Shown here: piece by piece, positions 53,802-62,743 of the stretch
Position numbering within the stretch: the first letter of the stretch is position 1
Layout of the letters: the number at the start of each line of letters is the position of its first letter
NCBI RefSeq assembly: GCF_012999535.1
Contig: NZ_JABBWV010000015.1
Span: 1-64,000, forward strand
Direction: 5' to 3'
Length of the DNA: 64,000 nucleotides
Source of the DNA: Microbispora sp. H11081
Lineage (GTDB): Bacteria; Actinomycetota; Actinomycetes; Streptosporangiales; Streptosporangiaceae
Made by a program: the position numbers and the translations under genes
Notes under the pieces: generated by a model
The model's database searches: none
What the model was told of the DNA's origin: nothing
The model's input: the letters and a program-made list of their open reading frames with translations, nothing else

Positions 53802-54947
53802 ATGAGCTTCTCGACGGTGCGCTCCGCCACCCCGGCCGAGGCGCGCGTGGACCTGTCCGCGATCCGGCACAACGTCAGGCTGCTCGCCGAGCGGGCCTCG
53901 GGCGCCGATCTCATGGCGGTGGTCAAGGCCGACGCGTACGGCCACGGCGCGCTGCCCGTGGCGCGGGCCTGCCTGGAGGCGGGGGCGACCCGCCTCGGCA
54001 CGGCCTTCGTCCGCGAGGCGCTGGCGCTGCGCGAGGCGGGCGTCACCGCGCCGATCCTGTCGTGGCTCATCACGCCGGGCGAGCCGCTCGACGCCGCGCT
54101 GCTCGCGGACGTCGAGCTGTCCGCGGGCGCGACGTGGGTCGTCGACGACATCGTCGCCGCCGCCCGGCGCACCGGTCGTACGGCCCGGGTGCACCTGAAG
54201 GCCGACACCGGCAACTCCCGGGGCGGCGCCACGGTCGCCGACTGGCCGTCGCTGGTCGAGCACGCGCTCGCCGCGCGGGCGAGCGGGGCCATCGAGATCA
54301 CCGGCCTGTGGTCGCACTTCGCCTGCGCCGACATCCCAGGCCATCCGTCGATCGCACGCCAGCTCGCGACGTTCGACGAGGCCGTCGCCGTGGCGGGCAA
54401 GGCCGGTGTGCCGGGCGACGCGATCCGCCACATCGCCAACTCCGCCGCCGCCCTCACGCTGCCGCAGGCGAGGTACGACATGGTGCGCGCGGGCATCGCG
54501 ATCTACGGCCTGAGCCCGGTCCCCGAGCTCGGGGACTTCGGGCTGCGCCCCGCCATGACGCTGGCGGCGCGGCTGGCGCAGGTGAAGGAGGTCCCCGCCG
54601 GCTCCGGCGTGTCGTACGGGCATCTGTACGTAACTGATCGCGAGACCACGCTTGGTCTCGTCCCTCTCGGGTATGCGGACGGCATCGCGCGAAACGCGAC
54701 CAACCAGGCGGAGGTGCTCGCGGCGGGGCGCCGGCGGCGGATCGCCGGCCGGGTGTGCATGGACCAGTTCGTCATCGATCTCGGTGACGACCCGGCGGAA
54801 GCGGGGGACGAGGTGCTCCTTTTCGGACCTGGGGGCCAAGGAGAGCCGACCTGTCAGGATTGGGCGGATTCCCTGGGCACGATTAACTATGAGATCGTGA
54901 CGAGGATCGGATCCCGCGTGCCTCGCGTTCACCTGGACGAACGCTGA
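53802..54947 (+). CDS. alr: Alanine racemase
   Basis: PLP enzyme supplying D-alanine for peptidoglycan, 381 aa, ATG 53802. The PLP lysine is Lys42 in VVKADAYGHGA; the second catalytic residue is Tyr272 in SYGHLYVTD. RVCMDQFVIDLG is a family block. CACACT lies 6 nt before the ATG, a weak match to the local leaderless pattern, though GGGGAA also overlaps. Confidence 0.98.
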   Translation: MSFSTVRSATPAEARVDLSAIRHNVRLLAERASGADLMAVVKADAYGHGALPVARACLEAGATRLGTAFVREALALREAGVTAPILSWLITPGEPLDAALLADVELSAGATWVVDDIVAAARRTGRTARVHLKADTGNSRGGATVADWPSLVEHALAARASGAIEITGLWSHFACADIPGHPSIARQLATFDEAVAVAGKAGVPGDAIRHIANSAAALTLPQARYDMVRAGIAIYGLSPVPELGDFGLRPAMTLAARLAQVKEVPAGSGVSYGHLYVTDRETTLGLVPLGYADGIARNATNQAEVLAAGRRRRIAGRVCMDQFVIDLGDDPAEAGDEVLLFGPGGQGEPTCQDWADSLGTINYEIVTRIGSRVPRVHLDER

Positions 54948-54971
54948 GCCGCGGCTGCGAGGAGGGCAGGC

Positions 54972-56024
54972 ATGGGCACACGTCGCAAGGTCGGGATCGC
55001 CGGAGCGGTCTTCGGCGCGGCGTCGGCGGGGGTGGCCGCGGCCACGCTCGCCAAGAGGTACGCCGTCGGCCGCATCCGCCTGCGGCCGGACCTGGAGGCG
55101 AGTGAGCCCTTCGGCGAGCTGCGCGGCCGTCCGGTGACGCTCACGACCTCGGACGGCGTGCGGATCCACGCCGAGGTCGACGGCGTGGAGGACGCGCCGC
55201 TGACGGTCGTGCTGTGCCACGGCTACTGCCTTTCCTCGGACTCCTGGCACTACCAGCGGCGCGACCTGCGCGACTCCTATCGGGTGGTGCTGTGGGACCA
55301 GCGCTGTCACGGCCTGTCGGCACGCGCCCCGGCCGGCGACTGCACCATCGAGCGCCTCGGTGAGGACCTCGCGCTGGTCCTCGACGAGCTCGTGCCTGGG
55401 CCCTGCGTGGTGGTGGGCCACTCCATGGGCGGCATGACGATCATGGCGCTGGCCGAGCGGCGGCCCGAGCTGTTCGGTGACAAGATCCGCGGCGTGTCGC
55501 TGGTCGCGACCTCGGCGGGCAAGATCGCCGAGCTCACCCTTGGCCTGCCCGCCCTGGTCTCCAAGATCGTCAACCTCGCGGTGCCGCCCGCCGTGTCGGT
55601 CATGCGCAAGAGCGGCGCGCTGGTCGACCGGGGCAGGCAGGCGGGCACCGACCTGTCGTTCCTGGCGCTGCGCCACCTCGGGTTCGGCGATTCCAAGAAC
55701 GTCAGCCCGACCGTCGTGGACTTCGTCGAGTCCATGATCAGGGCCACTCCCTCCGAAGTGATCGCCGACTTCTACCCGGCGCTGATGTCGCACGACAAGC
55801 TGACCGCGCTCGACGTGCTCAACAAGGTCCCCACCGCGATAATCGTCGGAGACCGCGACTGGCTGACGCCGATCGACCACAGCAGGGCGATCGCGTCGGC
55901 CGTGCCGACCGCGCAGCTCACCACAGTGCCGGAGACGTCGCATCTCGTGCAGCTCGAACGGCCCGACGCCGTGAACGAGGCGCTGCGCGAACTGCTGAAG
56001 CGAGCGGAGAGGGGAAACACGTGA
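54972..56024 (+). CDS. Alpha/beta hydrolase with N-terminal hydrophobic segment
   Basis: A 350-aa hydrolase, ATG 54972. A hydrophobic N-terminal stretch (VGIAGAVFGAASAGVAAATLA) may be a membrane anchor. The nucleophile is Ser151 in GHSMGG, the acid is in VGDRDWLTP, the His in ETSHLVQLE. Substrate unknown. It overlaps tsaE by four bases (GTGA), so translation is coupled; this alr-hydrolase-tsaE order is common in actinobacteria. Confidence 0.92.
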   Translation: MGTRRKVGIAGAVFGAASAGVAAATLAKRYAVGRIRLRPDLEASEPFGELRGRPVTLTTSDGVRIHAEVDGVEDAPLTVVLCHGYCLSSDSWHYQRRDLRDSYRVVLWDQRCHGLSARAPAGDCTIERLGEDLALVLDELVPGPCVVVGHSMGGMTIMALAERRPELFGDKIRGVSLVATSAGKIAELTLGLPALVSKIVNLAVPPAVSVMRKSGALVDRGRQAGTDLSFLALRHLGFGDSKNVSPTVVDFVESMIRATPSEVIADFYPALMSHDKLTALDVLNKVPTAIIVGDRDWLTPIDHSRAIASAVPTAQLTTVPETSHLVQLERPDAVNEALRELLKRAERGNT

Positions 56025-56482
56025 CCACGGCTGAGTTCCGGGCCGCGACCGCCGAGGACACGCGGGCGCTGGGGGCGCGGCTGGCCGCGCTGCTCGGCCC
56101 GGGAGACCTGGTCGTGCTGAGCGGGCCGCTGGGCGCGGGGAAGACGACGCTGGTGCAGGGCGTCGCCGAGGGCCTGAAGGTGCGCGGGCCGATCACGTCC
56201 CCGACATTCGTGATCGCGCGGGTCCACCCGTCGCTGTCCGGCGGGCCCGCGCTCGTGCACGCCGACGCCTACCGCCTGGGCGGCGCGCTCGAAGTGGACG
56301 ACCTGGACCTCGACGCCTCGCTGACGGAGTCCGTCACCGTGGTCGAGTGGGGCGAGGGACTGGTCGAGGGCCTGTCGGAGGACCGCCTGGAGATCCACCT
56401 TGAGCGCGGCGCCGAGGGCGAGGAACGCCTCATGAAGGTGACCGGCGTGGGCCCGCGCTGGTCCGAACTCTCCCTCGTCTGA
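56021..56482 (+). CDS. tsaE: tRNA t6A threonylcarbamoyltransferase ATPase TsaE
   Basis: ATPase of the TsaBDE complex that makes t6A at position 37 of ANN-decoding tRNAs, 153 aa, GTG 56021. Walker A GPLGAGKT at 35-42, the SPTFVIARVH segment and the VTVVEWGEGL Walker B-like segment are diagnostic. TsaB and TsaD lie 1.5-2.8 kb downstream. Confidence 0.97.
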   Translation: MTTAEFRAATAEDTRALGARLAALLGPGDLVVLSGPLGAGKTTLVQGVAEGLKVRGPITSPTFVIARVHPSLSGGPALVHADAYRLGGALEVDDLDLDASLTESVTVVEWGEGLVEGLSEDRLEIHLERGAEGEERLMKVTGVGPRWSELSLV

Positions 56483-56542
56483 CGCATCCCCACGCTCCCG
56501 GATAAAGGCCACAATCTGCCTCTGACGTGCGGATAAGGATCT

Positions 56543-56570
56543 GCGGGGACAAGCCGGGCATTGTCCCCGC
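56543..56570 (+). terminator. Hairpin after tsaE
   Basis: A 10-bp stem GCGGGGACAA/TTGTCCCCGC with an 8-nt loop, no T-run. Probable terminator in the 222-bp gap. Confidence 0.55.
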
Positions 56571-56704
56571 GGGATCCAGACCGGTCCGCCGCATCTCCTT
56601 GACGCCTGTCCGCACACCTGTGGATCATCAGGACGTAGAAGATCCTCGGTCATGAGTCGGCAAGGATTTTCTGGGTAAGGGACCGGCGTGGAAGAGGTGT
56701 GCCG

Positions 56705-57346
56705 TTGAGCAGGATCACGCAGGTCGCCGTCGGGGGAGCCGTGCTGCTCTGCGCGCTGGGCTGCTCGGCGCAGGCCGGGACGGTCTCGACCGAGCCGACC
56801 ATGACGCTGACCCCGGCCCTCCCGACGCCGATCGTGTCGGTGTCCCGGCAGGACGTGCGGGTGGACGTCGATCCCAAGCGTGTCGTCGGCGGGTCGACCA
56901 AGAGCATCCACATCACCGCCAGGTGCCCGCTGCCCCAGGGCGGCACCGACTACCGGGCGACGGCCCGCTCCGACGCCTTCACCGGGCTCGTCACGCTGGT
57001 GGCCCCGGCCGCGCCGTCGGCCAGCCCCGGCGCCGCGGCCGTGCCGATGGTGCGCGGCAGCGCGACCATCAGGGCCGGGGCCAAGACGGGCGGCTACCGC
57101 GTGCAGGTGCGCTGCGAGGCCACCAACGACGTCGGCAGCGCCTCCTTCAAGATCGTCGCGGCGGAGCCCGACCGCACCGAGGACAACACGAGGATTCCCA
57201 CCAGGGCGCCGCACGCGGGCGGTGGCGGCACGGCGGCCGGCGGCCCCACGGACGAGCCGGGACTGCCGGTCGGTGTCACCGTCGTCGTCCTACTGGCCGC
57301 GCTCGGCGTCGGCGTCGGCGTGGTCCGCAGGCGTTCCGGGGCCTGA
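56705..57346 (+). CDS. Lipoprotein with C-terminal membrane segment, sortase neighbour
   Basis: A 213-aa exported protein of unknown function. TTG 56705 was chosen because GAAGAGG at 56691-56697 is 7 nt before it; GTG 56699 is too close. A lipobox CALGC puts the lipidated Cys at residue 20. A mature region with two cysteines (ARCPLPQGG, VRCEATND) resembles an immunoglobulin-like fold. A Gly/Pro linker leads to GLPVG, a hydrophobic helix and the basic end RRRSGA, which looks like a sortase sorting signal with a degenerate motif. The sortase gene follows after 2 bp. Confidence 0.78.
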   Translation: MSRITQVAVGGAVLLCALGCSAQAGTVSTEPTMTLTPALPTPIVSVSRQDVRVDVDPKRVVGGSTKSIHITARCPLPQGGTDYRATARSDAFTGLVTLVAPAAPSASPGAAAVPMVRGSATIRAGAKTGGYRVQVRCEATNDVGSASFKIVAAEPDRTEDNTRIPTRAPHAGGGGTAAGGPTDEPGLPVGVTVVVLLAALGVGVGVVRRRSGA

Positions 57347-57348
57347 CC

Positions 57349-57900
57349 TTGGCGCTCTCCACCCGGGGGGTGATCATCGCGGGGGTGATCACCGGGCTCG
57401 TGTTCGCCGCGGTCACCGGCGGCGGGGAGGAGGAGCGGCCCGCCGCCAAATCCTCCGCCGTACCCAAGCGGATAGACATCCCGGCGTTGAATCTCAAAGC
57501 CCCTCTGATGAAGCTCGGCCTGTCCGACGAGGGCGACGTCGAACTGCCGCCGTTCGACAAGCCGACCACCGCGGGCTGGTACACGGGCAGCGTCGTGCCG
57601 GGAGACCCCGGCGCCTCCGTGATCATCGGCCACGTGGACACCAAGACCGCCCCCGCCGTCTTCTACCGGCTGCGCGAACTGCGCAAGGGAGCGGTCGTCA
57701 AGGTGGTGCGCAGCGACGGCAAGACCGCCTCCTACCGGGTCGACTCCGTGGAGCGCGTGCCGAAGGACGACTTCCCCGCCGAGCGCGTCTACACCGAGGA
57801 CGGCCTGCGCCTGATCACCTGCGGCGGCGACTTCGACTGGTCACAGCGTGAATATCGCGACAACGTCATCGTCTACGCCTCCCTGATCCGCGCAGCCTGA
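57349..57900 (+). CDS. Class E/F-type sortase
   Basis: A 183-aa membrane-anchored transpeptidase. TTG 57349 is 2 bp after the lipoprotein stop, with GGGG about 8 nt upstream; GTG 57370 is an alternative. A hydrophobic N-terminal anchor is followed by the sortase barrel, with catalytic His95 (VIIGHVDT), Cys158 (LITCGG) and Arg170 (REYRDN). PKRIDIPALNLKAPL is typical of small actinobacterial sortases. The lipoprotein directly before it is the likely substrate. Confidence 0.9.
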   Translation: MALSTRGVIIAGVITGLVFAAVTGGGEEERPAAKSSAVPKRIDIPALNLKAPLMKLGLSDEGDVELPPFDKPTTAGWYTGSVVPGDPGASVIIGHVDTKTAPAVFYRLRELRKGAVVKVVRSDGKTASYRVDSVERVPKDDFPAERVYTEDGLRLITCGGDFDWSQREYRDNVIVYASLIRAA

Positions 57901-57963
57901 CCTCGTTCGCGGCGGGAGCGGCGGGAATCGCCCAGGTGTGGCCGTCCGCCCCCGCGCAGCGAC

Positions 57964-57969
57964 TACGCT
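57964..57969 (+). promoter_or_regulatory. -10 box for leaderless tsaB mRNA
   Basis: TACGCT with 8 nt to GTG 57978; no ribosome binding site between. Confidence 0.45.
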
Positions 57970-57977
57970 TGACCTCC

Positions 57978-58700
57978 GTGCTTGTCTTGGCCTTCGACAC
58001 CGCCACTCCCGCCGTCACCGCCGCGTTGCACGACGGCGAGCGCGTGGTGGCAGAGTCGACCACGATCGACGCGCGACGGCACGGGGAGCTTCTGGCGCCC
58101 GCCGTCGAGCATGTCCTGCGCGAGTCCGGAGCGACGCTCAAGGACGTCACCGCCATCGTCGCGGGGACCGGTCCCGGGCCGTACACCGGCCTGCGGGTCG
58201 GCCTGATGACCGCGACCGCGCTGGCGCTGACCGCCGGCGTGCCCGCCTTCGGGGTGTGCACGCTCGACGCGCTCGCGTACGCCGCGCGGGAGAGCGGGCC
58301 GTTCCTCGTCGCGACGGACGCGCGCCGCAAGGAGGTCTTCTGGGCGAGGTACGGCGACCCGCGCACGCGGCTCGACGGACCGCGCGTGGACCGGCCGCAC
58401 GACCTGCCCGCGGACCTGCCCGTGATCGGCGCGGGCGGCGCGATGTACGCGGACGTCATCGGCCCCGGCCGGGTGCGCGGCCCCGAGCATCCGTCGGCCG
58501 GCGCGCTCGCCGCCCTGGCGGCCGAGCACCTCGCGACGCTGAGCGAGGAGGAGGCGGCCAAGATCGCCCAGGTGCCCGAGGGACGCGTCGACTCCGTCGA
58601 GAAGGCGCGGGAACTGGCCGTGCTCGGCCCGCCGCGGCCCATCTACCTGCGCCGTCCCGACGCGCAGGTGCCCGGGACGCCCAAGCGGGTGACGGCGTGA
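57978..58700 (+). CDS. tsaB: tRNA t6A biosynthesis scaffold TsaB
   Basis: Inactive paralog of TsaD that forms the core of the t6A complex, 240 aa, GTG 57978. VLAFDTATPAVTAALHDG and the GTGPGPYTGLRVGLMTA segment are family hallmarks. Followed by rimI and tsaD. Confidence 0.96.
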   Translation: MLVLAFDTATPAVTAALHDGERVVAESTTIDARRHGELLAPAVEHVLRESGATLKDVTAIVAGTGPGPYTGLRVGLMTATALALTAGVPAFGVCTLDALAYAARESGPFLVATDARRKEVFWARYGDPRTRLDGPRVDRPHDLPADLPVIGAGGAMYADVIGPGRVRGPEHPSAGALAALAAEHLATLSEEEAAKIAQVPEGRVDSVEKARELAVLGPPRPIYLRRPDAQVPGTPKRVTA

Positions 58701-58719
58701 CCCGCCGCGGGAGCGCGCC

Positions 58720-59196
58720 GTGAGGCAGGCCGAGGCCGTCCTGCGCCAGATGACCCACGAGGACCTGCCCGCCGTGATGGAGATCGAGCGGAGCACGTTC
58801 CCCGAGGACGCCTGGAGCGAGCCCATGATGCGCGGCGAACTGGCCGACCAGCCGCGCACCCGCCACTACCTCGTCGCGGAGGTGGGCGGCCGCGTCGTGG
58901 GCTACGCCGGGCTCGCGGTGGCGGCCGACCAGGCGGACGTGCAGACCATCGCCGTCCTCGCCGACCACCGGAGGGCCGGCGTCGGAACCGCGCTGATGGA
59001 CGCCCTGCTCGCCGAGGCCGTACGCCGCGGCACGGCCTCGGTGTTCCTGGAGGTGCGCGCCGACAACCCGCCCGCGCAGGCGATGTACGAGCGGTTCGGC
59101 TTCCGGCGGCTGGGCGTGCGACGGCGCTACTACGACGACGGCACCGACGCCATCACGATGGTTAAGGACCTCGGGCCGCGACACCAGGACGGCTGA
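58720..59196 (+). CDS. rimI: Ribosomal-protein-alanine N-acetyltransferase RimI
   Basis: GNAT-fold acetyltransferase that acetylates the N-terminus of S18 in other bacteria, 158 aa, GTG 58720 with GGGAG. The acetyl-CoA loop is near LADHRRAGVGTALM; VRADNPPAQAMYERFGFR is the conserved C-terminal block. The tsaB-rimI-tsaD order is standard. Confidence 0.95.
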   Translation: MRQAEAVLRQMTHEDLPAVMEIERSTFPEDAWSEPMMRGELADQPRTRHYLVAEVGGRVVGYAGLAVAADQADVQTIAVLADHRRAGVGTALMDALLAEAVRRGTASVFLEVRADNPPAQAMYERFGFRRLGVRRRYYDDGTDAITMVKDLGPRHQDG

Positions 59197-59295
59197 ACGC
59201 CGCCGGAGCGAGGCGGCCGAGCGCCTCCGGCACGACCCGGCGGACGCGGGCCGCCCTGATGAGCGAAGCGGGAAACACGAGATAGGGGAGCGGGC

Positions 59296-60333
59296 ATGAG
59301 CGGGCATGACGAGCCGATCGTGCTGGGGATAGAGACGTCCTGCGACGAGACGGGCGTGGGCATCGTCCGCGGCCACACGCTGCTGGCCAACACCATCGCC
59401 TCCAGCATGGACGAGCACGCCCGGTTCGGCGGGGTGGTGCCCGAGGTGGCCTCACGGGCGCACCTGGAGGCGATGACGCCCACGGTGGAGAGCGCGCTGG
59501 CCGCCGCCGGGCTGCGGTTCTCCGACATCGACGCGGTCGCGGTGACCGCGGGGCCGGGCCTCGCGGGGGCGCTGCTCGTCGGCGTGGCCGCCGCCAAGGC
59601 GTACGCGCTGGGTCTCGGCGTCCCGCTCTACGGGGTCAACCACCTCGCCGCGCACGTCGCCGTCGACCAGCTGGAACACGGCCCGCTGCCCAAGCCCGCG
59701 ATCGCGCTGCTGGTGTCGGGCGGGCACTCCTCGCTGCTCCTCGTGCCGGACGTCGCGCAGGACGTGATCTCACTCGGCTCGACCGTGGACGACGCGGCGG
59801 GCGAGGCGTTCGACAAGGTGGCCAGGGTGCTGGGGCTGCCGTTCCCCGGCGGGCCGTACATCGACAGGGCCGCCCGCGAGGGCTCGGGCACGGCGGTGGC
59901 CTTCCCCCGGGGCAAGTACGACGACGGCACGCTCGACTTCTCCTTCTCCGGCCTGAAGACGGCCGTGGCGCGGTGGGTCGAGGCCCGCGAGGCGTCGGGC
60001 GAGGCGGTGCCCGTGGCCGACGTCGCCGCGTCGTTCCAGGAGGCGGTCGTGGACGTGCTCACCCGCAAGGCGCTGCAGGCGTGTGCCCGCTACGACGTGC
60101 AGGACCTGCTGATCGGCGGTGGCGTGGCGGCCAACTCGCGGCTGCGGGCGCTCGCCCAGGAGCGCTGCGACGCGGCGGGGGTGCGCCTGCGGGTGCCCAG
60201 GCCCGGCCTGTGCACGGACAACGGCGCGATGGTGGCGGCGCTCGGCGCCGACCTGGTCGCGGCCGGCGCCACGCCCTCGACGCTGGAGATCCCGGCCGAC
60301 TCGTCGCTCCCGATCACCGTCGTCCACGTCTGA
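59296..60333 (+). CDS. tsaD: tRNA t6A threonylcarbamoyltransferase TsaD
   Basis: Catalytic subunit transferring threonylcarbamoyl to A37, 345 aa, ATG 59296. [11 protein letters not shown], the metal motif NHLAAH with His116 and His120, LVSGGHSSL and [11 protein letters not shown] are diagnostic. A glycine-rich gap of 60 bp separates it from a convergent gene. Confidence 0.98.
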   Translation: MSGHDEPIVLGIETSCDETGVGIVRGHTLLANTIASSMDEHARFGGVVPEVASRAHLEAMTPTVESALAAAGLRFSDIDAVAVTAGPGLAGALLVGVAAAKAYALGLGVPLYGVNHLAAHVAVDQLEHGPLPKPAIALLVSGGHSSLLLVPDVAQDVISLGSTVDDAAGEAFDKVARVLGLPFPGGPYIDRAAREGSGTAVAFPRGKYDDGTLDFSFSGLKTAVARWVEAREASGEAVPVADVAASFQEAVVDVLTRKALQACARYDVQDLLIGGGVAANSRLRALAQERCDAAGVRLRVPRPGLCTDNGAMVAALGADLVAAGATPSTLEIPADSSLPITVVHV

Positions 60334-60393
60334 CCGGCGGCGGGCCGCCGATCCGCGCGTCCAAGGTCGGGGTGGTCGCCTGCCCCGCGCGGG

Positions 60394-61332
60394 TCAGTCG
60401 GTGTGCTTGTGGGCCGGGCGCAGCAGGACCTCCGCGAGCGCCAGCATGGTCTCCTCCAGCGCGGCGAGCCGCCGGGCCACGTCTCCGCGCGCCGGCTCCA
60501 TGGCGCGGGTGACCGCGTCGGAGACGGTCTCGGCGATCTGCTCGCGGTCGGGCCTGCTCCGCACCGCCTCCGCGAGCGGCGCCACCGCCCCCGCCGTAAG
60601 GGTGAGATCGGCGTTCATGCCCGCCATGGTCGTGCTCATCTCGTCCACGCTCGCGGCGACGTCGCCCAGCCCGGCGCTCAGGCCCGCCACGGCGGCGTTC
60701 ACGCCGTCCACGTTGGAGCCCAGCCCCGCGACGGCGCCGCGCAGGTCGCCGATGCCCAACTCGGCGGGGAGGGTCCCGACGCGCTCGCCGACCGCCTCGA
60801 CGCCGCTTCGCACCGCCTCTATCCGGCCTCCGGCCGAGTCGAGCCCCTCGACGACCACGGCCTCCAGCCGTTCCGTGCGCTCGGTGAGGGAGGCGAGGGC
60901 CTTGTCGAGGCGGGTGAAACGCCCGGCGGCGGCCTCCATGCTGCCCTGGAACTTGCCGAGCCGGTGGGCGAAGTCGGCCATGCGCTCGGCGAGGCCCTGG
61001 GTCCTTCCGCCGGTCTCCTCCACGTGGTCGCGCAGCAGTTCCACGTGCTGGGCCAGCCCTTCGGCCCAGGCGGGCGGTCTCGTGTTCATGTCGTCGAGCC
61101 GCTGGGTGATCGCCTCCAGGGCCGCGCCGAGGCCGCCCAGTTCGCGCTCGCGCACCTCCCGGAGCAGCCACTCCATGCCCTCAAGCCGCTGGCGGATCTC
61201 GTCGAGCACCGCGCCCTGCGTCCGCTGCTCGTAGACGTGGTCCTGCGCCGCACGGGCGAGCAGTTCGCGCATCCGGTCGGAGATGGCGGTCTGGCTGCCC
61301 GCTTGGAGGAGGTTGTGGCTGGAATGCTCCAC
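60394..61332 (-). CDS. Coiled-coil-rich protein of unknown function
   Basis: A 312-aa protein. GTG 61332 was chosen because AAGGAG lies 8 nt upstream; the frame is open to 61440. Almost the whole length is predicted alpha-helical with alternating hydrophobic and charged residues, for example LDEIRQRLEGMEWLLREVRE and LRGAVAGLGSNVDGVNAAVA, resembling the coiled-coil signalling rods of chemoreceptors or structural filaments, but with no recognisable enzymatic or receptor domain and no membrane segment. It converges on tsaD and does not look like a moron or phage gene. Confidence 0.75.
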   Translation of the reverse strand: MEHSSHNLLQAGSQTAISDRMRELLARAAQDHVYEQRTQGAVLDEIRQRLEGMEWLLREVRERELGGLGAALEAITQRLDDMNTRPPAWAEGLAQHVELLRDHVEETGGRTQGLAERMADFAHRLGKFQGSMEAAAGRFTRLDKALASLTERTERLEAVVVEGLDSAGGRIEAVRSGVEAVGERVGTLPAELGIGDLRGAVAGLGSNVDGVNAAVAGLSAGLGDVAASVDEMSTTMAGMNADLTLTAGAVAPLAEAVRSRPDREQIAETVSDAVTRAMEPARGDVARRLAALEETMLALAEVLLRPAHKHTD

Positions 61333-61488
61333 CGAGAATGCTCCTTCACTCGCCGAAACGTCGGTTCGGCCCGTCTCGCGCAGGATGAACGAACAGGCGG
61401 CACGCCCGACGGCCAACTTTAGGCCCTGACCCGCGGCCATCAGGGGTGGAATGAGAAAGGCGGCAATTGCCGGTGGATTACTCAGGTT

Positions 61489-62694
61489 TCACCCGTCGGT
61501 GCTGGTCCGCACCACCTCGGGGGCCTGGCAAAGCAGTACGTACGGCCGCTCTCCGATACGAGTCAGGACAATTACCACAGAATTGTCCCCGGAAAGCCGC
61601 AAATCCTTGCGTAGCCGTTCGACGTCGACGGCGGACCCGCGTTTCTTGATGGTGACCGCGCCGACGCGCCGTTCGCGCAACGCCGCTCGCAGCCCCTTGA
61701 GCGAGAACGGCATGACGTCGGTCACCTCATAGCACGACGCCCACTCCGTGCGTACGAGGCGATCGCTCGTGATGTAGGCGATCCTGGGATCGAGGAGATG
61801 GCCGGACACCATGGCGGCGACCTCGGCGACCAGGTGGGCACGCACCGCCGCGCCGTCGGGTTCGTAGAGGTAGCGGCGCACCGGCCCGGTCTCCGCCTCC
61901 GCGCCGGACGCCGTGAGGGTCACCCCGGACGGCAGCAGGGTGGCGCGCCGTCCCTCCGTCCCCATCCCGGCCCAGATCGCCGCCTCCTTCACCTCGCCCC
62001 GGTACGACACCCACTCGGCCTCGGCGCCCTCCGGGATGAGCTCGTACGGAATGCCGGGGGCCACCTTCAGGCAGGCGGCGGGGGCGCGGGCCACCAGTTC
62101 GAGCACGACCGGCCAGGCGGGGGAGTAGGCCATCGGGTCGAAGGTCCGTCCCCGCGCTCCGCGCCTGGCGGGATCGGCGAACAGCAGGCCGTAGCCTCCG
62201 GGGTCGGCCAGCGCGGCGTCACCCGTGCGGACCGAGGCCAGGGAGGACAGGCCGAGCGCGGCGGCGTTGGCGCGGGCGACCTCCACGGTCAGCGGGTCGA
62301 GGTCCACGGCGTCCACGGCGCAGCCCGCCCGCGCCAGCGCGAGGAGGTCGCCGCCGATCCCGCAGCAGACGTCGAGCACGGTGGGGCCGCCGTCCGGCAG
62401 GGTTTCGGCGCGGATCCTCGTGGCGCGATGCGCGGCGACCTCGGGGCGCGTGGCCTGCTCGAGCCCGTGCGGGGTGAAGTACATGACGGCGGCCTCGGGG
62501 CCGAACTTGGCCTCGGCCCGCCGCCGCAGCGACGCCTGGGTGAGCGCCGCCGCCGTCAGGTCCGCCGGGTGGCCGCGGCGCAGCGCGCTCGCGGCGGCCA
62601 CCGGGTCGGCGCCGTCGGCGAGGATCCGCGTCGCCTCGTGCAGGGCGGCCTGCCCGGTGGGCGTGAGCAGCATGCGGAAGGCGTCCAGGTCCAC
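61489..62694 (-). CDS. Class I methyltransferase with THUMP-like domain
   Basis: A 401-aa protein. GTG 62694 with TAGCGT 7 nt upstream. An N-terminal helical region precedes the SAM-binding fold: VLDVCCGIGGDLLALA at 106-121, AVDLDP and ANAAALGL, and the DPARRGARG motif. The C-terminal part resembles the THUMP-like domain found in this uncharacterised family. Likely an RNA methyltransferase; substrate unknown. Confidence 0.85.
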   Translation of the reverse strand: MDLDAFRMLLTPTGQAALHEATRILADGADPVAAASALRRGHPADLTAAALTQASLRRRAEAKFGPEAAVMYFTPHGLEQATRPEVAAHRATRIRAETLPDGGPTVLDVCCGIGGDLLALARAGCAVDAVDLDPLTVEVARANAAALGLSSLASVRTGDAALADPGGYGLLFADPARRGARGRTFDPMAYSPAWPVVLELVARAPAACLKVAPGIPYELIPEGAEAEWVSYRGEVKEAAIWAGMGTEGRRATLLPSGVTLTASGAEAETGPVRRYLYEPDGAAVRAHLVAEVAAMVSGHLLDPRIAYITSDRLVRTEWASCYEVTDVMPFSLKGLRAALRERRVGAVTIKKRGSAVDVERLRKDLRLSGDNSVVIVLTRIGERPYVLLCQAPEVVRTSTDG

Positions 62695-62701
62695 GCCCGC
62701 G

Positions 62702-62707
62702 ACGCTA
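62702..62707 (-). promoter_or_regulatory. -10 box for leaderless methyltransferase mRNA
   Basis: TAGCGT on the - strand, 7 nt before GTG 62694. Confidence 0.45.
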
Positions 62708-62743
62708 CACCGCCCGGCGGCGGCGCCGATCCGCCGGACGTGG

